From the NCBI GenBank assembly GCA_947461435.1, contig CANHLE010000010.1, positions 1 through 61,097 of the forward strand: 61,097 bases of DNA. Direction: 5' to 3'. Shown here one piece after another: positions 15,150 to 24,348 of this stretch (the stretch's first letter is position 1; each line of letters opens with the position of its first letter). A model generated the notes under the pieces. The model was not told the DNA's origin. It ran no database searches and was given only the letters and a program-made list of their open reading frames with translations. A program made the position numbers and the translations under genes. The DNA comes from Paracoccaceae bacterium. Its GTDB lineage: Bacteria > Pseudomonadota > Alphaproteobacteria > Rhodobacterales > Rhodobacteraceae.

Positions 15150-16516
15150 AGCAACATCACCGTCGCAAGGCCCAGAAAGGCGAAAAATCCCATCACGTCG
15201 GTCAGCGTCGTCACAAAAGTTCCCGAGGCAAGTGCCGGGTCCAGCCCAAACCGTTCCAGCGTCAGCGGCACCAAAACTCCGCCCAAGGCCGCCACGATCT
15301 GATTGACGATCATGGCGATGCCCAGCACCAGACCCAGCCAGATGTTCCAGAACAACAACCCACCCGCACCGCCCAGAATAAGCGCCAGCCCGACCCCGTT
15401 CAGAACCCCCGCCCCCAGTTCGCGCAGCACAACCCGCCGCGCGTTGGACGATGTCAAATCCCGCGTGGCCAAGGCCCGAACCGACACGGTCAAGGACTGC
15501 GTACCCGCGATCCCCCCGGTAGAGGCGACGATGGGCATCAACGAGGCGAGTGCAACAACGGCGGTGATTGTGCTTTCAAACTGCGTGATCACCAGCGCCG
15601 ACAGGCTGGCCGTGAACAGGTTCACCACCAGCCAGGGAAGGCGCTGCTTGGCGGTCTCCAGCGCGCCGTCGGAAATAGAGCTTTCCTCGCCCACGCCGGC
15701 CAGCAGCAGCATGTCTTCCTCATGCTCTTCGTCCAGCACGTTCATGGCGTCGTCAATGTTGATGACCCCCACCAAACGCCCATCCGAATCCACCACGGGG
15801 CAGGAAATCAGGTGATATTGATTAAAGACATAGGCCACATCGCCTTCGGCATCGGCCGCGTCGATGGTGCGAAAGCTGTCTTCGACGATGTCGCGCAACC
15901 GCACGTCGCGCCGCGACGACAACACCCGGCCCAGCGTGACATAGCCGGTCGGCTTCATGCGCGGATCCGTCAGGATGACATGATAGAACTGATCGGGCAG
16001 AACTTGCGCCTCGCGCAAAAAATCGATCGCTTCGCCCACCGTCCAATGTTCGGGGGCGATGACCACCTCGCGCTGCATCAAACGCCCGGCCGACCCTTCG
16101 GGATAGGACAGCGCCTGTTCCACCGCCATCCGGTCGACCATTTCCAGCGCGTCCAGGATCTTTTCCTGACCCTCGGCGTCCAGATCTTCAAGGATGTCCA
16201 CCACATCGTCGGTGTCAAGTTCGCGCATCGCCTCGGCCACGACAGAGTCGGGCAAGGAGTCGATCACTTCTTCGCGGATGGATTCGTCGATTTCCGACAG
16301 GATCTCGCCGTCAATCTCGCCTGACCACAAACGCAAAAGCGTGGCCCGTTCGCTGGGGGCGATCTGTTCCAGAAGGTCGGCAATATCCGCGGCGTGCAGC
16401 GGGTCCAGCAGGGCGGTGATCCGGGAAATATCCTGCGCCTGAACAGCCTCAAGGATGGCCGACACGCGGGGTGCGTCCAACTCTTCTTCGTCCATCCGGC
16501 CCAGATCTTCTGCCAT
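15146..16516 (-). CDS. mgtE: Magnesium transporter MgtE
   Basis: A 456-residue protein with the cytoplasmic MgtE N domain (about 15-135; LLRLWSGEIDGE, LDTDDVVDILEDLDAE), a pair of CBS domains (about 140-260; HWTVGEAIDFLR, VVDSDGRLVGVINIDD) and five C-terminal membrane segments (about 290-455), including ASTGGIAGTQSLTVSVRALA. It is a Mg2+ channel gated by cytoplasmic Mg2+ through the N and CBS domains. It is divergent from guaD and leads the two-gene unit with fau. Confidence 0.93.
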   Translation of the reverse strand: MAEDLGRMDEEELDAPRVSAILEAVQAQDISRITALLDPLHAADIADLLEQIAPSERATLLRLWSGEIDGEILSEIDESIREEVIDSLPDSVVAEAMRELDTDDVVDILEDLDAEGQEKILDALEMVDRMAVEQALSYPEGSAGRLMQREVVIAPEHWTVGEAIDFLREAQVLPDQFYHVILTDPRMKPTGYVTLGRVLSSRRDVRLRDIVEDSFRTIDAADAEGDVAYVFNQYHLISCPVVDSDGRLVGVINIDDAMNVLDEEHEEDMLLLAGVGEESSISDGALETAKQRLPWLVVNLFTASLSALVITQFESTITAVVALASLMPIVASTGGIAGTQSLTVSVRALATRDLTSSNARRVVLRELGAGVLNGVGLALILGGAGGLLFWNIWLGLVLGIAMIVNQIVAALGGVLVPLTLERFGLDPALASGTFVTTLTDVMGFFAFLGLATVMLL

Positions 16517-16550
16517 GTGCCCCCTCAGTCTACCCCATCCTTAGCGAAAG

Positions 16551-16567
16551 CTGTTTCAAGGAAACAG
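16551..16567. promoter_or_regulatory. Perfect inverted repeat between mgtE and guaD
   Basis: CTGTTTC-AAG-GAAACAG is a perfect 7-bp dyad in the 120-base divergent region, 35 bases from the mgtE start and 70 bases from the guaD start. It may be an operator for either gene. The binding protein is unknown. Confidence 0.4.
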
Positions 16568-16636
16568 AGGCAAGTCAGAAATTTATCCCAAAGTCAGAAT
16601 TCTTTAGTCTATAGAGGCGCGTGAGTGAGGAATTCC

Positions 16637-17920
16637 ATGTCGGATATGCTGTTAGGCCAAGTGCTGTCTTTTGACGCTGATCCGTTTGAACACGGTATCG
16701 GCGCCGCACGGCACATCAGGCAGGGGGCTGTTCTGGTGGATCAGGGCCGCATTCTTGCCGTGGGCGAGGCGCAGGATCTGCGCCGCGATCATCCGGGCGC
16801 CCGCGTGTCCGATTATGGTCAGCATCTGATTTCAGCAGGCTTTGTCGATGCCCATGCCCATTATCCGCAAACGGCAATCATCGCCTCGTGGGGCAAACGC
16901 CTGATCGACTGGTTGAATGAGTATACTTTTCCTGAAGAACAGCGTTTTGCCGATCCGGCCTATGCGGCCCAGATCGCCGCCCGCTATCTTGATCTGACGT
17001 TGGCCAATGGCACCACATCGATGTGCAGCTATTGCACTGTCCATCCCGCCAGCGTGACCGCCTTTTTCACCGCCGCCGCACAACGCAATCAACGGGTCTG
17101 GGCCGGAAAGACCTGCATGGACCGAAACGCGCCCGAGGGGCTGCGCGATACCGCCCAATCCGCCTATGATGACAGCCGGGCCCTTTTGTCCACCTGGCAC
17201 GGGACGGGCCGCGCCTCGTATGTCATCACCCCGCGCTTTTCGCCCACCTCCACGCCCGAACAGCTGTCGGCCATGGGCGCGCTTTGGGGGGAAAACCCGT
17301 CGTGTCTGATGCAAACCCATCTGTCCGAACAAACCGATGAAATTGCTTGGGTCAAATCCTTGTTTCCAACCGCCCGCGACTATCTGGATACCTACGAATC
17401 CCATGGTCTGCTTCGGCCCGGCGGTCTTTACGGTCATGCCATTTGGCTGGAAGACCGCGAAAAACACCGCCTGGCCGAAATGGATGCCAGCCTGATCCAC
17501 TGCCCCACCTCGAACACCTTTATCGGCTCTGGACTGTTTGACATGGACGGTCTGAAATCCGCCGGCTTTCGGGTGGGATTGGCCACCGACACAGGGGGCG
17601 GGTCCTCATTTTCGATGCTGCGCACCATGGCCGCCGCCTATGAAATCGGCCAACTGCGCGGCCGCGCCCTGCACCCGGCAGAACTGTGGTGGCTGGCGAC
17701 AGCCGGTTCGGCCGACAGCCTGCACGCGGGCGACAGGATCGGCAACATCGCCAAACGGATGGAGGCAGACCTTGTGGTGGTCGATCTTGCCTCAACCCCC
17801 GCCATCGCGCAAGCCGCCGCCCGCGCCGAGGATATCTGGCAAGCCCTGTTTCCCACGATCATGATGGGCGACGACCGCGCGACCCATGCAGTCTGGGTCG
17901 CGGGCAGACAGGTGCTGTAA
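16637..17920 (+). CDS. guaD: Guanine deaminase
   Basis: A 427-residue amidohydrolase that turns guanine into xanthine. The metal ligands are visible in GFVDAHAHYPQT (His73 and His75), in QTHLSEQTDE, in GGLYGHAIWL and in GLATDTGGG; the MCSYCTVHPAS segment and the NEYTFPEEQRF segment are typical of GuaD. ATG at 16637 is chosen because AGTGAGG lies six bases upstream, although GTG at 16625 is in frame. It stands alone, convergent with the ferredoxin gene. Confidence 0.9.
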   Translation: MSDMLLGQVLSFDADPFEHGIGAARHIRQGAVLVDQGRILAVGEAQDLRRDHPGARVSDYGQHLISAGFVDAHAHYPQTAIIASWGKRLIDWLNEYTFPEEQRFADPAYAAQIAARYLDLTLANGTTSMCSYCTVHPASVTAFFTAAAQRNQRVWAGKTCMDRNAPEGLRDTAQSAYDDSRALLSTWHGTGRASYVITPRFSPTSTPEQLSAMGALWGENPSCLMQTHLSEQTDEIAWVKSLFPTARDYLDTYESHGLLRPGGLYGHAIWLEDREKHRLAEMDASLIHCPTSNTFIGSGLFDMDGLKSAGFRVGLATDTGGGSSFSMLRTMAAAYEIGQLRGRALHPAELWWLATAGSADSLHAGDRIGNIAKRMEADLVVVDLASTPAIAQAAARAEDIWQALFPTIMMGDDRATHAVWVAGRQVL

Positions 17921-17947
17921 CGCGCTTTGCCGATTGTATCTTTGGTG

Positions 17948-18316
<369 letters not shown>

Positions 18317-18363
18317 TTAGGCGGCTTTTCCAGTGCCCAAAACCTTGCCGTCCGATGACAAAT

Positions 18364-18378
18364 GTTCTATCTTTGTTC
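18364..18378 (+). promoter_or_regulatory. Alphaproteobacterial SOS (LexA) box
   Basis: GTTC-TATCTTT-GTTC exactly matches the GTTC-N7-GTTC operator of alphaproteobacterial LexA. It ends two bases before the ATG at 18381. The imuA-imuB-dnaE2 mutasome operon is a standard LexA target in this class, and the next open frame is the tail of DnaE2. Confidence 0.75.
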
Positions 18379-18380
18379 TC

Positions 18381-18794
18381 ATGATACCTCTCATCCCCAA
18401 CTGGCAGGCCACCACCCCGCGCCCCGGACAATGGCCGCGCCCCCCCGCCGCCCTTCCGGCCGCCCGACTGGTCGAACCTTCGGATGGCGCGCGGGTTTGT
18501 GTGGCGGGGCTTGTGCTGGTCCGCCAGCGCCCCGGCACCGCCAAGGGCGTCATCTTTGTGACGCTGGAGGATGAGACAGGCGTGGCCAATGTCGTTGTCT
18601 GGGCCAAGACCTATGAACGCTTTCGCCGTGCGGTGATTTCGGGGCGGCTGTTGCGCGTCACAGGCCGTTTGCAGCGCCAATCGGGCGTTGTCCATGTCGT
18701 GGCCGAGATGATCGAAGATCTCTCGCCGCTGCTGGATCGGCTTTTGCTGCCAGATTTCCGCACCGAACTTGCGCGGGCGGGCGACCAGCCTTAG
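18381..18794 (+). pseudogene. dnaE2: C-terminal fragment of error-prone DNA polymerase DnaE2
   Basis: The 137-residue frame ends with the C-terminal OB-fold region of DnaE2: [53 protein letters not shown] and IEDLSPLL. Full DnaE2 is over 1000 residues; the PHP, polymerase and finger domains are absent, and there is no room for them since the ferredoxin gene begins 110 bases upstream. A consensus SOS box directly precedes the ATG. The simplest reading is a deletion that removed imuA, imuB and most of dnaE2 but kept the operator and the tail. The frame has no stop, so an expressed single-domain OB protein is possible. Confidence 0.8.
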
Positions 18795-18825
18795 GCTGGC
18801 ACGCAGTGATATATATAGGTGATCC

Positions 18826-19716
18826 ATGTTTAAACGACACATCTCGCAGGCGCTTATTTTGGCGCTGTGCCTGATGGCTTCGTTTGCCAAGGCCGACGGC
18901 GACATTCCCTTTACCGCCAAAACAAGCCTTTGGAACGAAACCGTCAGCACCCTTGACGATGACGCCAAGGCCCTGATCACCGCGCCGTTCAAGTCGCCGC
19001 GAAAGACTGCGACCGCCCTTGCGGGGATCGGTGTTTTGGTGCTGCTCGACAAGCCCCTGACGCGCGTTTACCAGAACACGGTCGAAGAGGCGTTTGACGG
19101 ATTTGCCCTGCCAAATCTGCCTTGGGAGAAAAAGCTGACAGAGCTTGGCCTTGCCTCTGAAGATGTCTGGATGCTATCCGGCATTGCAGGATCTTACGCC
19201 TATGGTGCGATTACCGGGGACGAGCGGTCCAAACGTGCGGCCGTCTTGTCGTCCAAGGCTTTGGCCTATTCCTTTGTCACCTCGCAGCTGGTCTTGAAAA
19301 CGGTCTTTGCACGCAAACGCCCCTGCCCGGATCTGGACGTGCCCAATTGTGCCGACGGTACCTTTACCGACGATCCGCTTGATTTTGGCAACTTTCACGG
19401 CGTCACGGTCGCACCCGATGCTTATGGCACGTCAATGCCTTCGTACCACTTCACGCAGTACTTTGCCGTCGCACGCGTTTATTCCGGTCTTTATGGCGAC
19501 AGTTGGGTGCCCTATGGCGCGGCGTCCCTTTTGGCGGTCTCCAACATTCGGGGCCACCGACATTGGGTGTCAGACATGGTGGCCGGCACAGCCTTGGGCA
19601 TCGGAATCGGAGAAATCGTTTTGCGCAATTCTGACGCCTACCGCGCCCGATCCCTGACAGCCGCCCCCCTTGTCACCCAAAATGGCACTGGCTTAAGCTT
19701 TGAGATGACATTCTAA
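18826..19716 (+). CDS. PAP2-superfamily protein with deviant active site
   Basis: A 296-residue protein with a signal peptide (cut near FAKA) and a PAP2 (type 2 phosphatidic acid phosphatase) core. Motif 1 is intact (KTVFARKRP, 158-166). Motif 2 reads PSYH (205-208) where the family has PSGH, and motif 3 reads SN-X5-H-X3-D (239-250) where the family has SR-X5-H-X3-D. The three general acid/base residues His208, His246 and Asp250 remain. It may hydrolyse a phosphate ester with altered specificity or be non-catalytic. It stands 31 bases after the DnaE2 fragment. Confidence 0.75.
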   Translation: MFKRHISQALILALCLMASFAKADGDIPFTAKTSLWNETVSTLDDDAKALITAPFKSPRKTATALAGIGVLVLLDKPLTRVYQNTVEEAFDGFALPNLPWEKKLTELGLASEDVWMLSGIAGSYAYGAITGDERSKRAAVLSSKALAYSFVTSQLVLKTVFARKRPCPDLDVPNCADGTFTDDPLDFGNFHGVTVAPDAYGTSMPSYHFTQYFAVARVYSGLYGDSWVPYGAASLLAVSNIRGHRHWVSDMVAGTALGIGIGEIVLRNSDAYRARSLTAAPLVTQNGTGLSFEMTF

Positions 19717-19799
19717 GCCTTGCTTGTGCTTTGCGGCCCGCGCCAAATTGGGCTAGGGTGGGCCAAATCGGGCACAGACCCGGCGGCAGACAGGATATC

Positions 19800-20333
19800 A
19801 TGATCAGACCCCTTCTTTCCATCGTGCTGGTGATTGGCCTCGCGGCCTGCGGCCCGGTGGGAACAAAACCGCCGGAGCGCGCCAATCTGGGCGCGGAAAT
19901 CGTGGAATGGACCCCCAGCACAGAACCAGACCCAAAGCCCGGCGAATGCTGGGCGTCAGATGTCACTCCGGCGATCATTGAAACCATCACCGAACAAAAG
20001 ATCGTCTCTCCCGAGCTGCGCGACGCAGCCGGCACCCTGATCGCGCCCGCAACTTACAGCACAACAACGCGCCAGAACATGGTGCAGGACCGCACCGAAA
20101 TCTGGTTTCGCGCGCCCTGCCCGGATCTTCAAACCGCCGAGTTCCTGACAACCTTGCAGCGCGCCTTGAAGGCGCGGGGATATTTCCTTTTGCCCCTGAC
20201 CGGCGTGATGGATCCCGCGACACGTCAGGCACTGCGCCGGTTTCAGGCCGAACGCGGGCTGGACAGCCCCATCCTGTCTTTGGCGGCCGCCAAGGAATTG
20301 GGCCTGATCAGCACCGCCTTGGAAGACCTGTGA
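19800..20333 (+). CDS. Lipoprotein with peptidoglycan-binding domain
   Basis: A 177-residue protein with a lipobox (IGLAAC, Cys17) and a C-terminal PG_binding_1 domain (about 115-172; LQRALKARGYFLLPLTGVMD, ATRQALRRFQAERGL). The centre (about 40-105), which has two cysteines (GECWASD, RAPCPDL), is not recognised. ATG at 19800 starts the lipoprotein signal. The stop overlaps the GTG of the HD-domain gene by four bases, so the two are coupled. Confidence 0.75.
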   Translation: MIRPLLSIVLVIGLAACGPVGTKPPERANLGAEIVEWTPSTEPDPKPGECWASDVTPAIIETITEQKIVSPELRDAAGTLIAPATYSTTTRQNMVQDRTEIWFRAPCPDLQTAEFLTTLQRALKARGYFLLPLTGVMDPATRQALRRFQAERGLDSPILSLAAAKELGLISTALEDL

Positions 20334-20977
20334 CAGATCTGGCCGCCGCTCAGGCGCGCTACAGCGCGCTGGTTGCCGCCGCTTGGGCCAAGGGCGCGCC
20401 CGATGGGGCCCATGATCTGGGTCATCTGGCACGGGTGTGGTCCAATGCGCGCGCCATCGCCCGCACCGAAGGCGGCGATCTGCCCATCCTTCTGGCCGCC
20501 GCCTATTTCCATGACTACGTCAACCTGCCAAAATCCGATCCCAACCGCGATCATGCCTCTCGGCTGTCGGCCGCCGCCGCCCGGCCCCTTCTTTTGGCCG
20601 AAGGTTGGTCACCAGACCGGATTGACGCGGCCGCCCATGCCATTGAAGCGCACAGCTTTTCCGCCAAAATTCCGGCCCGCACGCTTGAGGCGAAGATCCT
20701 GCAAGACGCCGATCGGCTCGAAGCTTTGGGGGCCATCGGCATCGCGCGCTGCTTTGCCGTCACGGGGCAATTGGGCGGCGCATTGTTTGATCAGACCGAT
20801 CCCATGGCGCTGAACCGCCCGCTTGATGACCGCGCCTTTGCCTTGGACCATTTCGAAACCAAACTGCTGCGCCTGCCCGACATCATGCAAACCGCCACGG
20901 GCCGCGCCATGGCAGAAGAGCGGGCGGATTGGATGATGTCCTTCCGCACCAGACTTCTGGCCGAAATCGGGGCTTGA
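20330..20977 (+). CDS. HD-domain metal-dependent hydrolase
   Basis: A 215-residue protein with HD-family metal ligands: His28 or His32 in GAHDLGHLARVW, HD at 61-62 in AAYFHDYVN, and the later DADRLEALG. Such small HD proteins are often phosphohydrolases acting on nucleotides; the substrate here is unknown. The start is GTG, overlapping the preceding gene (GTGA). It converges with murD. Confidence 0.82.
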   Translation: MTDLAAAQARYSALVAAAWAKGAPDGAHDLGHLARVWSNARAIARTEGGDLPILLAAAYFHDYVNLPKSDPNRDHASRLSAAAARPLLLAEGWSPDRIDAAAHAIEAHSFSAKIPARTLEAKILQDADRLEALGAIGIARCFAVTGQLGGALFDQTDPMALNRPLDDRAFALDHFETKLLRLPDIMQTATGRAMAEERADWMMSFRTRLLAEIGA

Positions 20978-21025
20978 CCGGTTCAACTGCGGTCAGGATC
21001 TGGCCCTGTATGGGTCGCAGACCGC

Positions 21026-22426
21026 CTAAGCGATCAGCGCTTTGACCAGGGCCATGAAATCTTCGCCGCGCTTTTCAAAGTTCGGATACTGGTCAAAACT
21101 CGCCGCCGCCGGGGCCAGCAACACCACCTCGCCCGCCACGGCCTCTTCGGCCGCGCGGGCCACCGCCTGCGCCATCGTCTCGCAAATCTCATGCGGGGTG
21201 TCGCCGATCTGCAGCGCAAAGTCCCGCGCGGAATGGCCGATCAGATAGGCCTTCACAACCGATCCCAACATCGGCTGAAGCGCGGCAATGCCCCCGTCCT
21301 TGCCCATTCCGCCCGCGATCCAGCGGATCTTGGCAAAGGCCTGCAGGGCTTTGGCCGCCGAATCCACATTCGTGGCCTTGCTGTCGTTGACGAACCGAAC
21401 CCCGCCGCGCTCTCCCACCAGTTGGCTGCGATGCGGCAAACCGGCAAAACTGTCCAGCGCCCCTTCGATCATCTTGGGCGCAATACCCAGCGCCCGGCAA
21501 GCCGCATAGGCCGCGCAGGCGTTTTGGTGGTTATGGGCCCCCGGCAGCCCCGTCATCGCCCTCAGATCAATCGAGGCCATCTGCCGCCCCTTGCGCCATT
21601 CCGACAAAAACCCCTTGCGGGCAAAGACCGACCAGCCAAACTGATCCAGCTTTTGCCCCGAAGAAATACGGATCACCCGGTCGTCCATCGGGCCCTCGCC
21701 CAGCTGATTGGCCAAAAACTGGCCCTCTGCCTCGTCAACGCCAATCACGGCGCGGTCTGGCCCCCCTTCGGCAAACAACCGGCGTTTGGCCGCGAAATAT
21801 CCGCCCATGCCGCTGTGCCTGTCCAGATGATCGGGCGACAGGTTGGTAAAAACTGCCACATCCGGGGTCAGATGGCGGGCCAGTTCGGTTTGATAGGACG
21901 ACAGTTCCAGCACCACCACTTCACCGTCTTGCGCCGGCTCGATCGCCAAGACCCCCGTGCCAATATTGCCGGCCATCTGTGTCGGGCGGCCGGCCACCTC
22001 AAGGATATGGTGAATCAGCGCGGTCGTCGTCGATTTGCCGTTCGACCCCGTCACGCAAACAACCTTTGGCGTGATCTCATAGTCGTCCCAGTCTTGCGTC
22101 GCAAAAGATCTGAAAAACAACCCGATGTCATTGTCCACCGGCACGCCCAGTTCCATCGCGCGGGCGATCACCTTGTGCGGCGCGGGATACAAATGCGAAA
22201 TCCCCGGCGATGTCACCAGCAGCGCCGCCCCTTCCAGCGCCGTCTGCCGCGTCAGGTCGGTGCAGGTGAACCCCTCGGCTTCGGCCTTGCTTCGCGCTTC
22301 GGGGCTGTCATCCCACAGCAATACCTCTGCCTGCCCCGCCACCAGCGCGCGGGCCGTGGCCAAGCCAGATCTGCCCAGGCCCAGCACGGCAACCTTTTGT
22401 CCTGCGTAACCTTGAACCGGAATCAT
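21026..22426 (-). CDS. murD: UDP-N-acetylmuramoyl-L-alanine--D-glutamate ligase
   Basis: A 466-residue Mur ligase that adds D-glutamate to UDP-MurNAc-L-Ala. An N-terminal Rossmann region ([18 protein letters not shown]) is followed by the ATP site [28 protein letters not shown], and the ligase C-domain [17 protein letters not shown] and [14 protein letters not shown] at 22426 is chosen because AGGAGG lies nearby upstream. It is the last dcw gene here; ftsW, murG and murC, which usually follow in this order, are not in this window beyond it. Confidence 0.95.
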   Translation of the reverse strand: MIPVQGYAGQKVAVLGLGRSGLATARALVAGQAEVLLWDDSPEARSKAEAEGFTCTDLTRQTALEGAALLVTSPGISHLYPAPHKVIARAMELGVPVDNDIGLFFRSFATQDWDDYEITPKVVCVTGSNGKSTTTALIHHILEVAGRPTQMAGNIGTGVLAIEPAQDGEVVVLELSSYQTELARHLTPDVAVFTNLSPDHLDRHSGMGGYFAAKRRLFAEGGPDRAVIGVDEAEGQFLANQLGEGPMDDRVIRISSGQKLDQFGWSVFARKGFLSEWRKGRQMASIDLRAMTGLPGAHNHQNACAAYAACRALGIAPKMIEGALDSFAGLPHRSQLVGERGGVRFVNDSKATNVDSAAKALQAFAKIRWIAGGMGKDGGIAALQPMLGSVVKAYLIGHSARDFALQIGDTPHEICETMAQAVARAAEEAVAGEVVLLAPAAASFDQYPNFEKRGEDFMALVKALIA

Positions 22427-22564
22427 GGGGGGCCTCCTAAGCTGTGGATCCGGCCCGGGCGGGCCAGATGCCGTTGCACAGCACCTATGTGCAAATCGGG
22501 AAAAGCGAAAGAGGGCGCGGGTGATTTGCCCGCGCCATGCCACCCGGAAAGACCTGAAAGGTCC

Positions 22565-23239
22565 CTACCAGCCCACAGGCTGCCGGGCCCGGAAAAAGCC
22601 GCCCGTCGGCCCATCATCGGGCAATAGCGCCAGCCAGATCGGCGTGTCGGCCCCCTGCGCCGGGCTCAGCGGTGCCGAAGGCCCACCCATGCGCGTGTTC
22701 ACCCATCCCGGATCGCAGGCGTTGATCTTGACCCCGTCGGGAAGATCGCGCACCAAGGCCCGCGTCAGGGCGTTCAGGCTGGCTTTGGCCACGCCATAGG
22801 CCCCCGGCCCGCCCAATCCTTCGGCATGCGAGCCCCACCCCGAAGAGATGTTCACAACCCGACCCCACCCAGTTTGCCGCCAGTGCGGCAGGTGCATCCG
22901 GATCAGATCCAAAGGCGCAGAAACCATCACTTCCATCGCCTGATCGAAATCCGATTTCGCGGAAAGCAACGAGATATCGGTCAACACCCCGGCATTATTG
23001 ACCAAAATGTCAAAACCGCCCGCCTGCGTGATGGCGTCAAAAGACGTGTCGGCTTCTGTCAGATCAATCCGCACAAAGGAAACGCCCAGTTCAAAGGCCG
23101 CGCGCCGCCCCTCTTCCTCGCTGCGCGCACCAATCGTCACGGCGCAGCCCTTGTCTTTCAAACCGGCCGCAATCGCCCGGCCAATCCCGCGATTGCCCCC
23201 GGTGATCAGGGCACTCGGCCTCAGCGGGCGGGCCGACAT
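22565..23239 (-). CDS. Short-chain dehydrogenase inside the dcw cluster
   Basis: A 224-residue classical SDR: NAD(P) site TGGNRGIGRAIA, NNAG at about 80, catalytic Ser in NISSGWGS, YGVAK (Tyr and Lys), and a PGWV motif. Substrate unknown. Its ATG overlaps the stop of mraY (TGATG), so it is translated with the cell-wall genes. It separates mraY from murD, which are normally adjacent. It may be a passenger or may modify a precursor; the sequence does not say. Confidence 0.88.
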   Translation of the reverse strand: MSARPLRPSALITGGNRGIGRAIAAGLKDKGCAVTIGARSEEEGRRAAFELGVSFVRIDLTEADTSFDAITQAGGFDILVNNAGVLTDISLLSAKSDFDQAMEVMVSAPLDLIRMHLPHWRQTGWGRVVNISSGWGSHAEGLGGPGAYGVAKASLNALTRALVRDLPDGVKINACDPGWVNTRMGGPSAPLSPAQGADTPIWLALLPDDGPTGGFFRARQPVGW

Positions 23240-24321
23240 CAGCGCACCTTCAGCGTTGCAAGACCGATCATCGCCAGGATCAAAGAGATGATCCAGAACC
23301 GGATCACGATCTGCGGCTCTGACCAGCCCTTCTTTTCGAAATGGTGGTGAATGGGGGCCATCAGGAACACCCGCTTGCCGGTTCGCTTGTAGTAAAGGAC
23401 CTGAATGATCACCGACAAGGTTTCCACCACAAACAACCCGCCCACGATGGCCAGAACGATTTCATGCTTGGTGCACACGGCAATCGCACCCAGTGCGCCT
23501 CCCAAGGCCAAAGACCCGGTATCGCCCATGAACACTGCTGCGGGCGGGGCGTTGTACCACAAAAACCCCAATCCCGCGCCAAACAGGGCCGCCGAAAAGA
23601 CCAACAACTCGCCGGTTCCGGGAACGAAATGCACCCCAAGATATTCCGAAAAGTTGAAATTGCCGACCACATAGGCAATCACACCCAAGGTTGCCCCCGC
23701 CACCATGACCGGCATGATCGCCAGCCCATCCAACCCATCGGTGAAGTTCACCGAATTGGCCGCGCCCACGATTACCAGCATTCCGAAGGGAATATAGAAA
23801 TATCCAAGGTTGATCAGCGCATCCTTGAAGAACGGCACGGCCAGTTGCCCGGTCAACGCCGCCGGATGAAAACTCGCCGCCGCATAAGACGCCAAGGCCG
23901 CGATCACCAGACCGATTGCCATCCGCACCCGGCCGGAAACCCCCTTGGTGTTCTGCTTTGTCACCTTGGCATAATCATCGGCAAATCCGATGATCCCGAA
24001 GGCCAGCGTGACCAGCACCACAATCCAGACATAGACATTGTCCAACCGCGCCCACATCAAGGTGGACACCATCAAGGCCGACAAGATCAACAACCCGCCC
24101 ATCGTTGGAGTACCGGCCTTGGCCAGATGGCTTTGCGGGCCATCATCGCGAATGGGCTGGCCCTTGCCTTGCCGGCGGCGCAGCAGGTCGATCAAGGGAC
24201 GTCCGAACATGAATCCAAAGATCAGCGCGGTGGCAAAGGCCATCCCCGCCCGAAAGGTGATATAGCGAAACAGGTTAAAGATGTCCCCGCCATCGGAGAA
24301 CTCTGTCAGCCAGTAAAACAT
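23239..24321 (-). CDS. mraY: Phospho-MurNAc-pentapeptide transferase
   Basis: A 360-residue membrane enzyme that makes lipid I from UDP-MurNAc-pentapeptide and undecaprenyl phosphate. About ten hydrophobic segments; the catalytic loops [21 protein letters not shown] and [14 protein letters not shown] are intact, and the C-terminal [15 protein letters not shown] matches the family. Length is normal. It lies 27 bases after murF. Confidence 0.96.
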   Translation of the reverse strand: MFYWLTEFSDGGDIFNLFRYITFRAGMAFATALIFGFMFGRPLIDLLRRRQGKGQPIRDDGPQSHLAKAGTPTMGGLLILSALMVSTLMWARLDNVYVWIVVLVTLAFGIIGFADDYAKVTKQNTKGVSGRVRMAIGLVIAALASYAAASFHPAALTGQLAVPFFKDALINLGYFYIPFGMLVIVGAANSVNFTDGLDGLAIMPVMVAGATLGVIAYVVGNFNFSEYLGVHFVPGTGELLVFSAALFGAGLGFLWYNAPPAAVFMGDTGSLALGGALGAIAVCTKHEIVLAIVGGLFVVETLSVIIQVLYYKRTGKRVFLMAPIHHHFEKKGWSEPQIVIRFWIISLILAMIGLATLKVR

Positions 24322-24348
24322 CTACCCGTCCCTTCCGCCTGTGACCGG

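Noticed and set aside
18317-18607. Minus-strand frame opposite the DnaE2 fragment
   Set aside because: It is the antisense of the OB-domain region, which has clear homology on the plus strand.
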